From positions 1 to 26,508 of the IMG/VR virus record IMGVR_UViG_3300018080_000527: a stretch of DNA of 26,508 bases, one strand, 5' to 3'. Positions 20,624 through 26,508 of this stretch are shown piece after piece. How positions within the stretch are numbered: position 1 is the stretch's first letter; each line of letters begins with the position of its first letter. The notes beneath the pieces are model-generated. The model saw only the letters and a program-made list of their open reading frames with translations. It did not search any database and was not told where the DNA came from. This stretch comes from a virus. A program made the translations under genes and the position numbers.

Positions 20624-21007
20624 TTAGTTTTGTCTGGTTGATGATTGCTCTACAAAACCAGCTGCAATAGCTGTTGAGAAAGCAATAGTAACTACATTAG
20701 ATGTAGATTGAAACCAGTTTGATTCTAAGTTTGCAATAAAACCATAACCTGAACTATTTAGGGCTGTAGATATAATAAGATCACCTCTACCTATAGAGGC
20801 ATAGCCCTCAGCAGTAGAAGCTGAGATAGTTGCCGTAACATTATCTACATCAGTAGGATTATGCCAGAATAAAACTACGTCCTCTAAACTACCACAAGTA
20901 ATAGTTAAAGAAGTAGTCGCGGTAGAAAATCCTATATGTCCTCCGCTTGTCGAATTATAAATTGCATTTATGCCGATTTTTTCGGCTGTTGTTGTTAAAG
21001 CTGCCAT
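20624..21007 (-). CDS. Capsid decoration or head-stabilising protein, 127 aa
   Basis: Directly downstream of the coat gene with its own SD, and immediately followed by the terminator hairpin, as expected for an abundant protein. The sequence is beta-rich (IYNSTSGGHIGFSTATTSLTI, then VVLFWHNPTDVDNVTATIS and WFQSTSNVVTIAFSTA) without Cys or catalytic motifs. The family is not certain; lambda gpD- and P22-type accessory proteins occupy this place. Decoration is inferred from position, size and composition. Confidence 0.6.
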   Translation of the reverse strand: MAALTTTAEKIGINAIYNSTSGGHIGFSTATTSLTITCGSLEDVVLFWHNPTDVDNVTATISASTAEGYASIGRGDLIISTALNSSGYGFIANLESNWFQSTSNVVTIAFSTAIAAGFVEQSSTRQN

Positions 21008-21020
21008 GTTTTACCTCCTA

Positions 21021-21890
21021 TTAACTATTTGTTACTTTTGCGTATAATACACCAGTTCTGTCTGGTATAATTCTAGCGCCATATACGTGTAAACCACCCA
21101 TTGAAACACCGAAGCCTTTCTGAGCATCGTATAAGTTACCACGTTCCATTTTAACAATTTGCTCTGCTAGTGTAATAGACTCGTTAGAAACACCACATAT
21201 AATATTGTATTGATCCGTATCTGTAGATGGTTGATTAACATTGTTACTCATAACTAGATTCCAGCCATAAGCTCTTACAGTTCTACCCTCTTGCCATGTT
21301 ATATCATTATTTGATTGCTCTAATATACCAGCGTCAATCAATTCAAACATTAAAGCAGGTGGGATAACCATATATCTACCATCTCTCTGAACGTTGTTTT
21401 GATCGAATGTTTTACCCATTAACAATAATTCTGTTCTAGCGTTTGAACTTCCTATAGTAACATAAGAAGTTGCACTATTTGAAGTTGAACTTAAACCAGC
21501 CTGTGTGTATAAACCAGCTATAAACTGATCCTGAGTATCTGCTAATTGGTAAGCCATGTTAGTAGCTAACTGTGGTAATACATTAACATTACTTTGTACC
21601 ATATCAATATCATCAATACCAACATTAACATATTTCTCTTGATCAACTACAAGTGTCATGCTTGCTACATTTGCTGTTTCTAAAGTAAGACCTGTACCAA
21701 AATCATTTCTAGTATAGTCGTTTACTGTAGGGTGTCCAATTTGAGGAATTCTTACTTGATCCCCAGATTGTCTTATTTCTCCCTCATAGTTTCGGTTTGC
21801 TAACATACCGAAAACATGAGCTTTCTTTTTATCTTCTAATACTCTTTGACTCCATATTTCAGGAATAAATTCCGTCATAACATCTGCCAT
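21021..21890 (-). CDS. Major capsid protein (P22 coat/gp5-like), 289 aa
   Basis: N-terminus MTEFIPEIWSQRVLEDKKK followed by HVFGMLANRNYEGEI, GDQVRIPQIGHPTVNDYTRND and VDQEKYVNVGIDDIDMVQSN. This series (F-I-P-E-x-W...N-R-x-Y-E-G-E-I...G-D-x-V-x-I-P...D-x-x-K-Y-x-x-x-x-x-D-D-x-x) is the signature of the P22 coat-like group of HK97-fold capsid proteins. It ends with YGARIIPDRTGVLYAKVTNS, the A-domain end typical of the family. It is preceded by the scaffold gene and followed by the decoration gene. Confidence 0.9.
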   Translation of the reverse strand: MADVMTEFIPEIWSQRVLEDKKKAHVFGMLANRNYEGEIRQSGDQVRIPQIGHPTVNDYTRNDFGTGLTLETANVASMTLVVDQEKYVNVGIDDIDMVQSNVNVLPQLATNMAYQLADTQDQFIAGLYTQAGLSSTSNSATSYVTIGSSNARTELLLMGKTFDQNNVQRDGRYMVIPPALMFELIDAGILEQSNNDITWQEGRTVRAYGWNLVMSNNVNQPSTDTDQYNIICGVSNESITLAEQIVKMERGNLYDAQKGFGVSMGGLHVYGARIIPDRTGVLYAKVTNS

Positions 21891-21905
21891 TTTTTACCTC
21901 CGTTT

Positions 21906-22550
21906 TTATCCTATTCCAAGTAGCCTGTTATAATCAGACTTCTCTTTACTTGATCTTTCGTTTTCAGGTTTAGCAGCTATTGATTGAGCGTATTGCACTT
22001 TCTCAGTTTTTGACATTTTACTTATATCACTTCCAACCTCACCCGTATTTAACCCCGCCTTTGGTTTATACGTTGTTTTTGAAAGCGTATCAGTAACAGT
22101 CTTTTCAATAGTTTGCTTATCCCTATTTTTTAAGTTTTCAGCCAATATTTTTACATTGACTTTTATTTCTTCTAAGTTATCACCTTTTATAATATTGGTA
22201 ATATTCTTTTGTGAATCTACATCTAAAAAAGCCAGTTCATCAGAAATAACTTCACGTTTGCTCTTTTCAAAGAGTTGGCCTTCAAGTTCCTTGAGTCTCT
22301 CTTGAACCTCTTTATTTTCCATATCTTTAAGCTGTTCTTTTGACATTGAAAGTTTCTGTAGCTCAGATACTTTTTTATCTAACCCTTTTACTTGACCTAA
22401 CAAATTTTCTTTTTCACTTTTAGCTTTTGTAAACTCACCTAGTAACTCATTATATTTCTCTAAAGAAATAGAATCACTTTTATTATCTTGAGTTTCAGTT
22501 GTTTGCTGCACCTCTGCCTCTTGAGTTGCCGCTTGTTTTTCATCACTCAT
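21906..22550 (-). CDS. Capsid scaffolding protein, 214 aa
   Basis: Acidic, Gln/Glu-rich N-terminus (residues 1-28), a long coiled coil (about 30-95, LGEFTKAKSEKENLLGQVKG), a helical middle and a basic C-terminus ending in KEKSDYNRLLGIG. This composition (DUF4355-like) and the location just before the coat gene define siphovirus scaffolding proteins. It should drive prohead assembly through the C-terminal coat-binding part and leave or be degraded before packaging. No protease is fused. Confidence 0.85.
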   Translation of the reverse strand: MSDEKQAATQEAEVQQTTETQDNKSDSISLEKYNELLGEFTKAKSEKENLLGQVKGLDKKVSELQKLSMSKEQLKDMENKEVQERLKELEGQLFEKSKREVISDELAFLDVDSQKNITNIIKGDNLEEIKVNVKILAENLKNRDKQTIEKTVTDTLSKTTYKPKAGLNTGEVGSDISKMSKTEKVQYAQSIAAKPENERSSKEKSDYNRLLGIG

Positions 22551-22698
22551 TTATAATCTCCTGTTTAGCTTTTTCAGCTTTTTTTATTTTATTTACATAG
22601 GGCTTTAAGTCGTTATAAAGCTCTAATATTTGCTCATCGCTTGCATGTCTTATAAACTGCACCAGTTTGACTGCTGCCTTTTTAAACATTATGTTCAT
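22543..22698 (-). CDS. Small helical protein, 51 aa
   Basis: ATG (22696-22698) overlaps the stop of the minor head gene as ATGA and is preceded by AAAGGAAAGG. Its stop (22543-22545) lies 8 nt inside the scaffold gene. The product is a helical, basic protein: FKKAAVKLVQFIRHASDEQI, then ELYNDLKPYVNKIKKAEKAK. No family recognised. Internal starts at codon 4 are possible. The chained overlaps strongly suggest it is translated. Confidence 0.6.
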   Translation of the reverse strand: MNIMFKKAAVKLVQFIRHASDEQILELYNDLKPYVNKIKKAEKAKQEIINE

Positions 22699-23618
22699 AG
22701 CCTTTCCTTTTCCCACTCTTTAAAAGTGAGTTGTTTATATTTATTTTTACTTGCGGGCGTTACCCTTTTTTCTATGTTCTCTGGTATATCATCAACTTCT
22801 TCTATATAAGTACATCTACAATTTATATCTTCTTCAGCTATACCAAACAATCTTGGCGCTTCTGCCTGAGCGCCTCTATTTTTACCACTCACTAAAGTAA
22901 ATAACCCATCAGTATTAGCTTTTTGCCCTTCCATACTCACATGACTCGGGCGTGTTCTGCTATCGTTTGTACTATCCCACACTTTAACTATATCTATACC
23001 AAGATCTTGACTTCTCTGTGTGCTAACTAACTGAGCTTTACTGCTTGCCCTTAATCCCTCAGTTCTAGCTATTGTTACAGCTCTATTGTAACTTATATTA
23101 AGAGTGTTTTTTATCCTTTGAGCCATCTTTGCAGCACCCTCGCCAAGTGTTAAACTCTGGCCTATTTCAAAAGATATTCTGTTAGCTGTTTGCTGTGTAA
23201 CTCCCTTTACTAGATCACTTAACTTTACATCTGGGTATGGTTCTGTTACAATACCCTGCACTAGCTCAGGATTTATTTTTCCGAAAGCTAGACTTGTTTG
23301 TATTTCTTTCTCATAACCAAACCAACTTCTATTATAAGTGTTAGTAACTATATTAGTGTTAGTTCTAGCTAAACCAGCAGCTGACTGCCTACCAAGTTTC
23401 CTTATTTCATTCGCGATTTGAGTCTTAAGCTTATCAAGTCTATTATACTTGCTAAGTTCTGAAAAGCTCCACTTAGCCTTTTCATTCAACTTCATTAAAT
23501 CGCTTCTTATTTGTTTCAAAGATCCCCTATATATACCAAGTAGTTTTTTCTCGTACAGGTTAAGCATTGCCTCGCTTTGATTGAACGCCACTTTTTGGTT
23601 TTGAGCTACTTGCCCCAT
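22695..23618 (-). CDS. Minor head protein, phage Mu F-like (SPP1 gp7 group), 307 aa
   Basis: The conserved C-terminal domain is complete: NISYNRAVTIARTEGLRASS, then VWDSTNDSRTRPSHVSMEGQ and EEDINCRCTYIEEV. The R-T-E, D-S-R-T-R-x-x-H and N-C-R-C motifs define the Mu F-like family. N-terminal helices (residues 1-110) precede it. These proteins sit inside the head on the portal and aid DNA ejection and assembly. The preferred ATG at 23616-23618 has GAGGTAG upstream. It overlaps the small 55-aa gene. Confidence 0.85.
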   Translation of the reverse strand: MGQVAQNQKVAFNQSEAMLNLYEKKLLGIYRGSLKQIRSDLMKLNEKAKWSFSELSKYNRLDKLKTQIANEIRKLGRQSAAGLARTNTNIVTNTYNRSWFGYEKEIQTSLAFGKINPELVQGIVTEPYPDVKLSDLVKGVTQQTANRISFEIGQSLTLGEGAAKMAQRIKNTLNISYNRAVTIARTEGLRASSKAQLVSTQRSQDLGIDIVKVWDSTNDSRTRPSHVSMEGQKANTDGLFTLVSGKNRGAQAEAPRLFGIAEEDINCRCTYIEEVDDIPENIEKRVTPASKNKYKQLTFKEWEKERL

Positions 23619-23727
23619 TTGCTACCTCAAATATTATAAAGCCATCTATTTTTTTAACGGCTCTTATGTTAGTCTCCGTTCTGCTGTGGTATTTCTTCAT
23701 CTCCTGGATTAAATCCATTACTCTCAT
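23560..23727 (-). CDS. Small protein bridging portal and minor head genes, 55 aa
   Basis: The ATG at 23725-23727 follows GGAGGTC (a strong SD) inside the end of the portal gene. The frame overlaps the portal by 59 nt and the minor head gene by 59 nt, in another frame from both. The unique central part (about residues 16-40, SRTETNIRAVKKIDGFIIFEVANG) has a plausible strand-turn-strand composition; the C-terminus is basic and low in complexity (SKPKSGVQSKRGNA). It fills the only gap between the two genes. Small proteins at this place are common in phages but of unknown role. Confidence 0.5.
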   Translation of the reverse strand: MRVMDLIQEMKKYHSRTETNIRAVKKIDGFIIFEVANGASSSKPKSGVQSKRGNA

Positions 23728-25126
23728 CTTGACCTCCATCCATGTCAAACATTTTCATATTTTTCTCTTTCTGAGCCTTGAGTCTTTCAACAGCTAGATC
23801 AACATTATCTACAAGATCCTCAGGAAAAGTTTTAAGTATATCTTCATCAGCTAATAACCCTGCATTTTTAAGTTTAGTTGCATTTTCTATAATCTCAGTT
23901 AGATTTACAGGAGTATTTCTCTTGAAGCGTATATTAACTTTTTCAAACTGAACATCTCTTATTTTTAAATAAGTGTTTATAAGATCTATTCTGTGTTGTA
24001 AACCTTTTGAGAATAGCGTTTCTTTATCACTGCAAAAGTTTTCAAAATCAAACAAAGCCCACATCATACTTACACCCGAAGCATTTGAGAAGTTCTTACT
24101 TCTAAAATCTGGTATGTGTGAGTGGTACTCTATATCTTCTCTAAGTGTGCCTTTAACGGTTTCAAAAAAATCACTAGGTATATCTTTAGTTAGAAACTCA
24201 GCACCACCTTGACCATCTAAAAACTCTAAAACTCTACGTGTTTTAATTTTCTCCAACTCTCTTTTTTTCATATTATCATCATCAGGATTACTAAAAACAT
24301 AGTCTTTAAGTATAAGGTAAGCACTTGCAAACCTGTTTAATTCGTTTGTTGAATCGCTTGCTAATATATCATAAGCATCAACTAAGGGTTTGACTGGCTC
24401 ATAGTCTGCATGAAATTCTTGGTTGTTTTTATATAACACAAAAGGAATTTTTCCGAAAGGGTTAGGGTATTCATCAACCTTTGAAGTTATCTTAAAGTTA
24501 TTAGAACTATTTTCTTCTAAGTTGTACACCTCTACTCTATCCAAGTAGTAAACTTCTAACCTGTACTTTTTAACGTTGTTTTTACTTTGTTTATCTTCAT
24601 CAATAAGGTAATATCTAATAGCGCCTGAAAGTTTAGGCTCTATTTCCATATTATTAAGAAATATGCACTCTTTCGGGTTAACGTTTGTAAACCTTAGCTC
24701 AGCTTCCTCATCTATATACATAAGTTCTACACCAAGACCGTATTTACTTTGACTCTCGCCAAGTTCTGAGGTTTTAAGTGTTTCATCGTTCCTGTCAAAT
24801 ATCTCTTGTAACACTTCCATGTATTGATCATTATCGCTGTCATAAGTAATAAGTCCAGCTTTGAACATATACCCTTTCACTATTTGAGTCATAGTCCGCG
24901 CGTATGGTACTGCTACCCTTGAATCTGGGTTATTAGAATCTACATTTCTTTTACTTGCTATTGCTACATTAGCACCAATATAATATTGCTCATTTTCAGA
25001 ATATTTATCCCAGAACTCCCTGTTTTCTTCAATGAGTTGAACAAGTTCTTTTTCACTTAAACTTGTAAACTCCTCTACACGTGGGTATTCATATATTTTA
25101 GTTGTTATTTTTACATCACCTTCCAT
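23669..25126 (-). CDS. Portal protein (SPP1 gp6-like), 485 aa
   Basis: Residues 20-100 (LVQLIEENREFWDKYSENEQYYIG, then RVAVPYARTMTQIVKGYMF) match the SPP1 gp6-type portal group, and the family spans its length: QSKYGLGVELMYIDEEAELR, NPFGKIPFVLYKNNQEFHAD with the P-F-G-x-I-P motif, DAYDILASDSTNELNRFA and the helix at the C-terminal third (NASGVSMMWALFDFENFCSD). The C-terminus is acidic and low-complexity. It forms the dodecameric DNA entry ring. The start overlaps the methyltransferase stop as TAATG. Confidence 0.9.
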   Translation of the reverse strand: MEGDVKITTKIYEYPRVEEFTSLSEKELVQLIEENREFWDKYSENEQYYIGANVAIASKRNVDSNNPDSRVAVPYARTMTQIVKGYMFKAGLITYDSDNDQYMEVLQEIFDRNDETLKTSELGESQSKYGLGVELMYIDEEAELRFTNVNPKECIFLNNMEIEPKLSGAIRYYLIDEDKQSKNNVKKYRLEVYYLDRVEVYNLEENSSNNFKITSKVDEYPNPFGKIPFVLYKNNQEFHADYEPVKPLVDAYDILASDSTNELNRFASAYLILKDYVFSNPDDDNMKKRELEKIKTRRVLEFLDGQGGAEFLTKDIPSDFFETVKGTLREDIEYHSHIPDFRSKNFSNASGVSMMWALFDFENFCSDKETLFSKGLQHRIDLINTYLKIRDVQFEKVNIRFKRNTPVNLTEIIENATKLKNAGLLADEDILKTFPEDLVDNVDLAVERLKAQKEKNMKMFDMDGGQDESNGFNPGDEEIPQQNGD

Positions 25127-25917
25127 TAAGATACACCCTTAAATAAATGATCGTTATTTTCTTCAAGTCTTTTATTTATTATATCAATATATTTTTGCTC
25201 TTTTTCAATCAATATATATTTTCTGTTTAGGTTTTGACAGGCTATTCCTGTAGTTCCGCTTCCAGCAAACGGATCTAGCACAGTATCGTATTCATTGCTC
25301 CATGAAATTATGTGATCTGATGCAAGTTTTTCTGGAAATATAGCAGGGTGGTTATTTTCAAACCCTCTCTTTAGATTATAAATTAACCAATGATTAAACC
25401 TCTCGCTATATTCTCTTACCTTGACTGGTTTTTTTCTAATTAGCTTTCCAGCAGCATTTCTTTCCGTTCTTTTTGAAGGCTTCCTATTGAATGATTTATT
25501 TTTCCTATCTTTTATAGGATTGAATGTTTTTGGTTTACCTTTTGACAATATAAACATATATTCAAATCCTTGATGATATCTGTCTTTACTAGGAAAAGCC
25601 ATTTGCTCTTTTATATATATCATTGTATCATGCAGATTAAACCCACACTTTTTCGCCCACAAAGCTTGCTTAAAACTTGTTCCTGTTTCACTTCCGTTTA
25701 TAGTAGCATCTCCAACAACCCAAACAACAACACCGCCATTTTTAGTAATTTTATATAGTTTATTTATAACGCTTTTCCATATATTTTCATCCCATTCTAA
25801 ACTATTGTTATATGTTCTTAAATTATCATAAGGCGGGCTAGTTATTGTCAAGTCAATTTTTACACCTTGATCTATTAACTTATCCATCTCTTCTAAGCAA
25901 TCCCCATGTATTACCAT
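25126..25917 (-). CDS. DNA methyltransferase (N4-cytosine/N6-adenine, beta class), 263 aa
   Basis: Motif IV TSPPYD (residues 26-31) comes before motif I DPFAGSGTTG (215-224), the order of beta-class amino-methyltransferases. SPPY favours N4-cytosine but N6-adenine is possible. The S-adenosylmethionine-binding loop and the catalytic motif are intact. The region 130-172 is Lys/Arg-rich, likely DNA-contacting (target recognition). No restriction gene is adjacent, so a solitary protective methylase is likely. It sits between terminase and portal, with TAATG overlaps at both ends. Inserted here, it is expressed with packaging genes, i.e. late. Confidence 0.9.
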   Translation of the reverse strand: MVIHGDCLEEMDKLIDQGVKIDLTITSPPYDNLRTYNNSLEWDENIWKSVINKLYKITKNGGVVVWVVGDATINGSETGTSFKQALWAKKCGFNLHDTMIYIKEQMAFPSKDRYHQGFEYMFILSKGKPKTFNPIKDRKNKSFNRKPSKRTERNAAGKLIRKKPVKVREYSERFNHWLIYNLKRGFENNHPAIFPEKLASDHIISWSNEYDTVLDPFAGSGTTGIACQNLNRKYILIEKEQKYIDIINKRLEENNDHLFKGVS

Positions 25918-26508
25918 TATAACCCCAGTTGACCAGCTCTAAGGCCAGTTTTTCTATATATTCTCATTAAGTGTTCTAAAGCATACCTCATGGCATCCAT
26001 CAAGTGATTATTCATATCTAACGGCTCATTCATAACATTCCCATCTTTATCTTCTCTGTACTTATATGTACTAATCTCATTTATAAAATTAGTGCATCGT
26101 TTATCTATTATTATCTTATGTTGTCTTATCCATTGGATCCCATGTTTCACAGAATCCTTACCTTTTACCGTTGCTTTAGCGCTTATGTTATATGTTTTAA
26201 GCTCTCTAATACTTTTCGGCTCGGCGTTATCACAATAAACATAACCATCAAACTTATCTTTGTAAACCTTTGCTATATCACTATTGCTAAGCCCTTTTTC
26301 ATAGTGTTCTCTTAATATATATATATTCCAATCTTTTCGGGCTAACCTAACTATAGCAGTAGGATCGTTCGTAAATCCAAAATCAAGACCTGTATAATAA
26401 CTATTAAAGCTATCTTCTATTTCGCTTAAGTCTTTTACTTCCCAATTATTGAAAACAAGATTTCCTAAAACACCCCATTCCCCTAAAACGTAAATGTCAT
26501 AGTAAACC
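25917..26508 (-). CDS. Terminase large subunit, partial (C-terminal nuclease domain)
   Basis: 196 residues plus the stop are visible; the gene continues past the right edge. The nuclease domain shows YTGLDFGFTNDPTAIVRL with the first catalytic Asp, then YVYCDNAEPKSIRELK with the second acidic residue, and NHLMDAMRYALEH with the third. This is the RNase H-like headful-cutting domain of PBSX/SPP1-type large terminases. The ATPase domain must lie beyond 26508. The stop overlaps the methyltransferase ATG as TAATG. Confidence 0.9.
   Translation of the reverse strand, partial: VYYDIYVLGEWGVLGNLVFNNWEVKDLSEIEDSFNSYYTGLDFGFTNDPTAIVRLARKDWNIYILREHYEKGLSNSDIAKVYKDKFDGYVYCDNAEPKSIRELKTYNISAKATVKGKDSVKHGIQWIRQHKIIIDKRCTNFINEISTYKYREDKDGNVMNEPLDMNNHLMDAMRYALEHLMRIYRKTGLRAGQLGL

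Noticed and set aside
25126-25917. A restriction-modification system
   Set aside because: Only the methyltransferase is present; both neighbours are terminase and portal, with no nuclease gene beside it.

Overview
This window is part of a tailed double-stranded DNA phage or prophage with a siphovirus plan. It is AT-rich (about one third G+C by eye), very tightly packed, uses the standard code (TAA, TAG and TGA all end genes) and has strong Shine-Dalgarno sites. The host is most likely a diderm (Gram-negative-type) bacterium with SD-led translation, because the lysis cassette holds an overlapping inner-membrane/outer-membrane spanin pair. The sequence does not fix the genus. No integrase, tRNA, CRISPR array or IS element is visible.

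Layout. (1) 1-493: a leftward operon of very small overlapping genes that runs off the left edge. (2) 494-706: a divergent control region. It holds a consensus leftward promoter overlapped by two tandem perfect 7-3-7 inverted repeats, a rightward promoter with its own palindrome, and a 12-bp hairpin in the leftward leader. (3) 707-3016: a rightward operon with a ribbon-helix-helix-like regulator, a RecB/Cas4-like PD-(D/E)XK nuclease, an SSB-like protein with a DNNIPF tail, small unknowns and a secreted protein. (4) 3028-4819: a leftward lysis block with o-spanin nested into i-spanin, two small membrane proteins (holin candidates), an M23 peptidase and a transglutaminase-like cysteine protease. 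(5) 4822-26508: the leftward virion operon. In transcription order it runs from the right edge: terminase large subunit (partial), DNA methyltransferase, portal, small overlapping gene, Mu F-like minor head protein, small gene, scaffold, P22-type coat protein, decoration-like protein, terminator hairpin, a 5-kb accessory block, head-tail connectors, tail terminator, major tail protein, tail chaperone with a -1 frameshift, tape measure, distal tail protein, hub, beta-helix tailspike, fibre and a small fibre-associated protein.

How it works together. The right-hand genes package DNA and build the capsid. The connectors and major tail protein join head to tail, and the G/GT-type chaperones load the tape measure. 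The hub, spike and fibre recognise and may degrade the host surface. The lysis block at the end of the same transcript opens the cell. The rightward operon looks like a recombination/replication module.

Most unusual points: the accessory block between capsid and connector genes (15647-20574), which includes a Rossmann-like protein fused to a coiled coil; the control region with operators two helical turns apart plus a structured leader; the A_AAA_AAG frameshift site with a possible pseudoknot; and several small genes nested across gene junctions.
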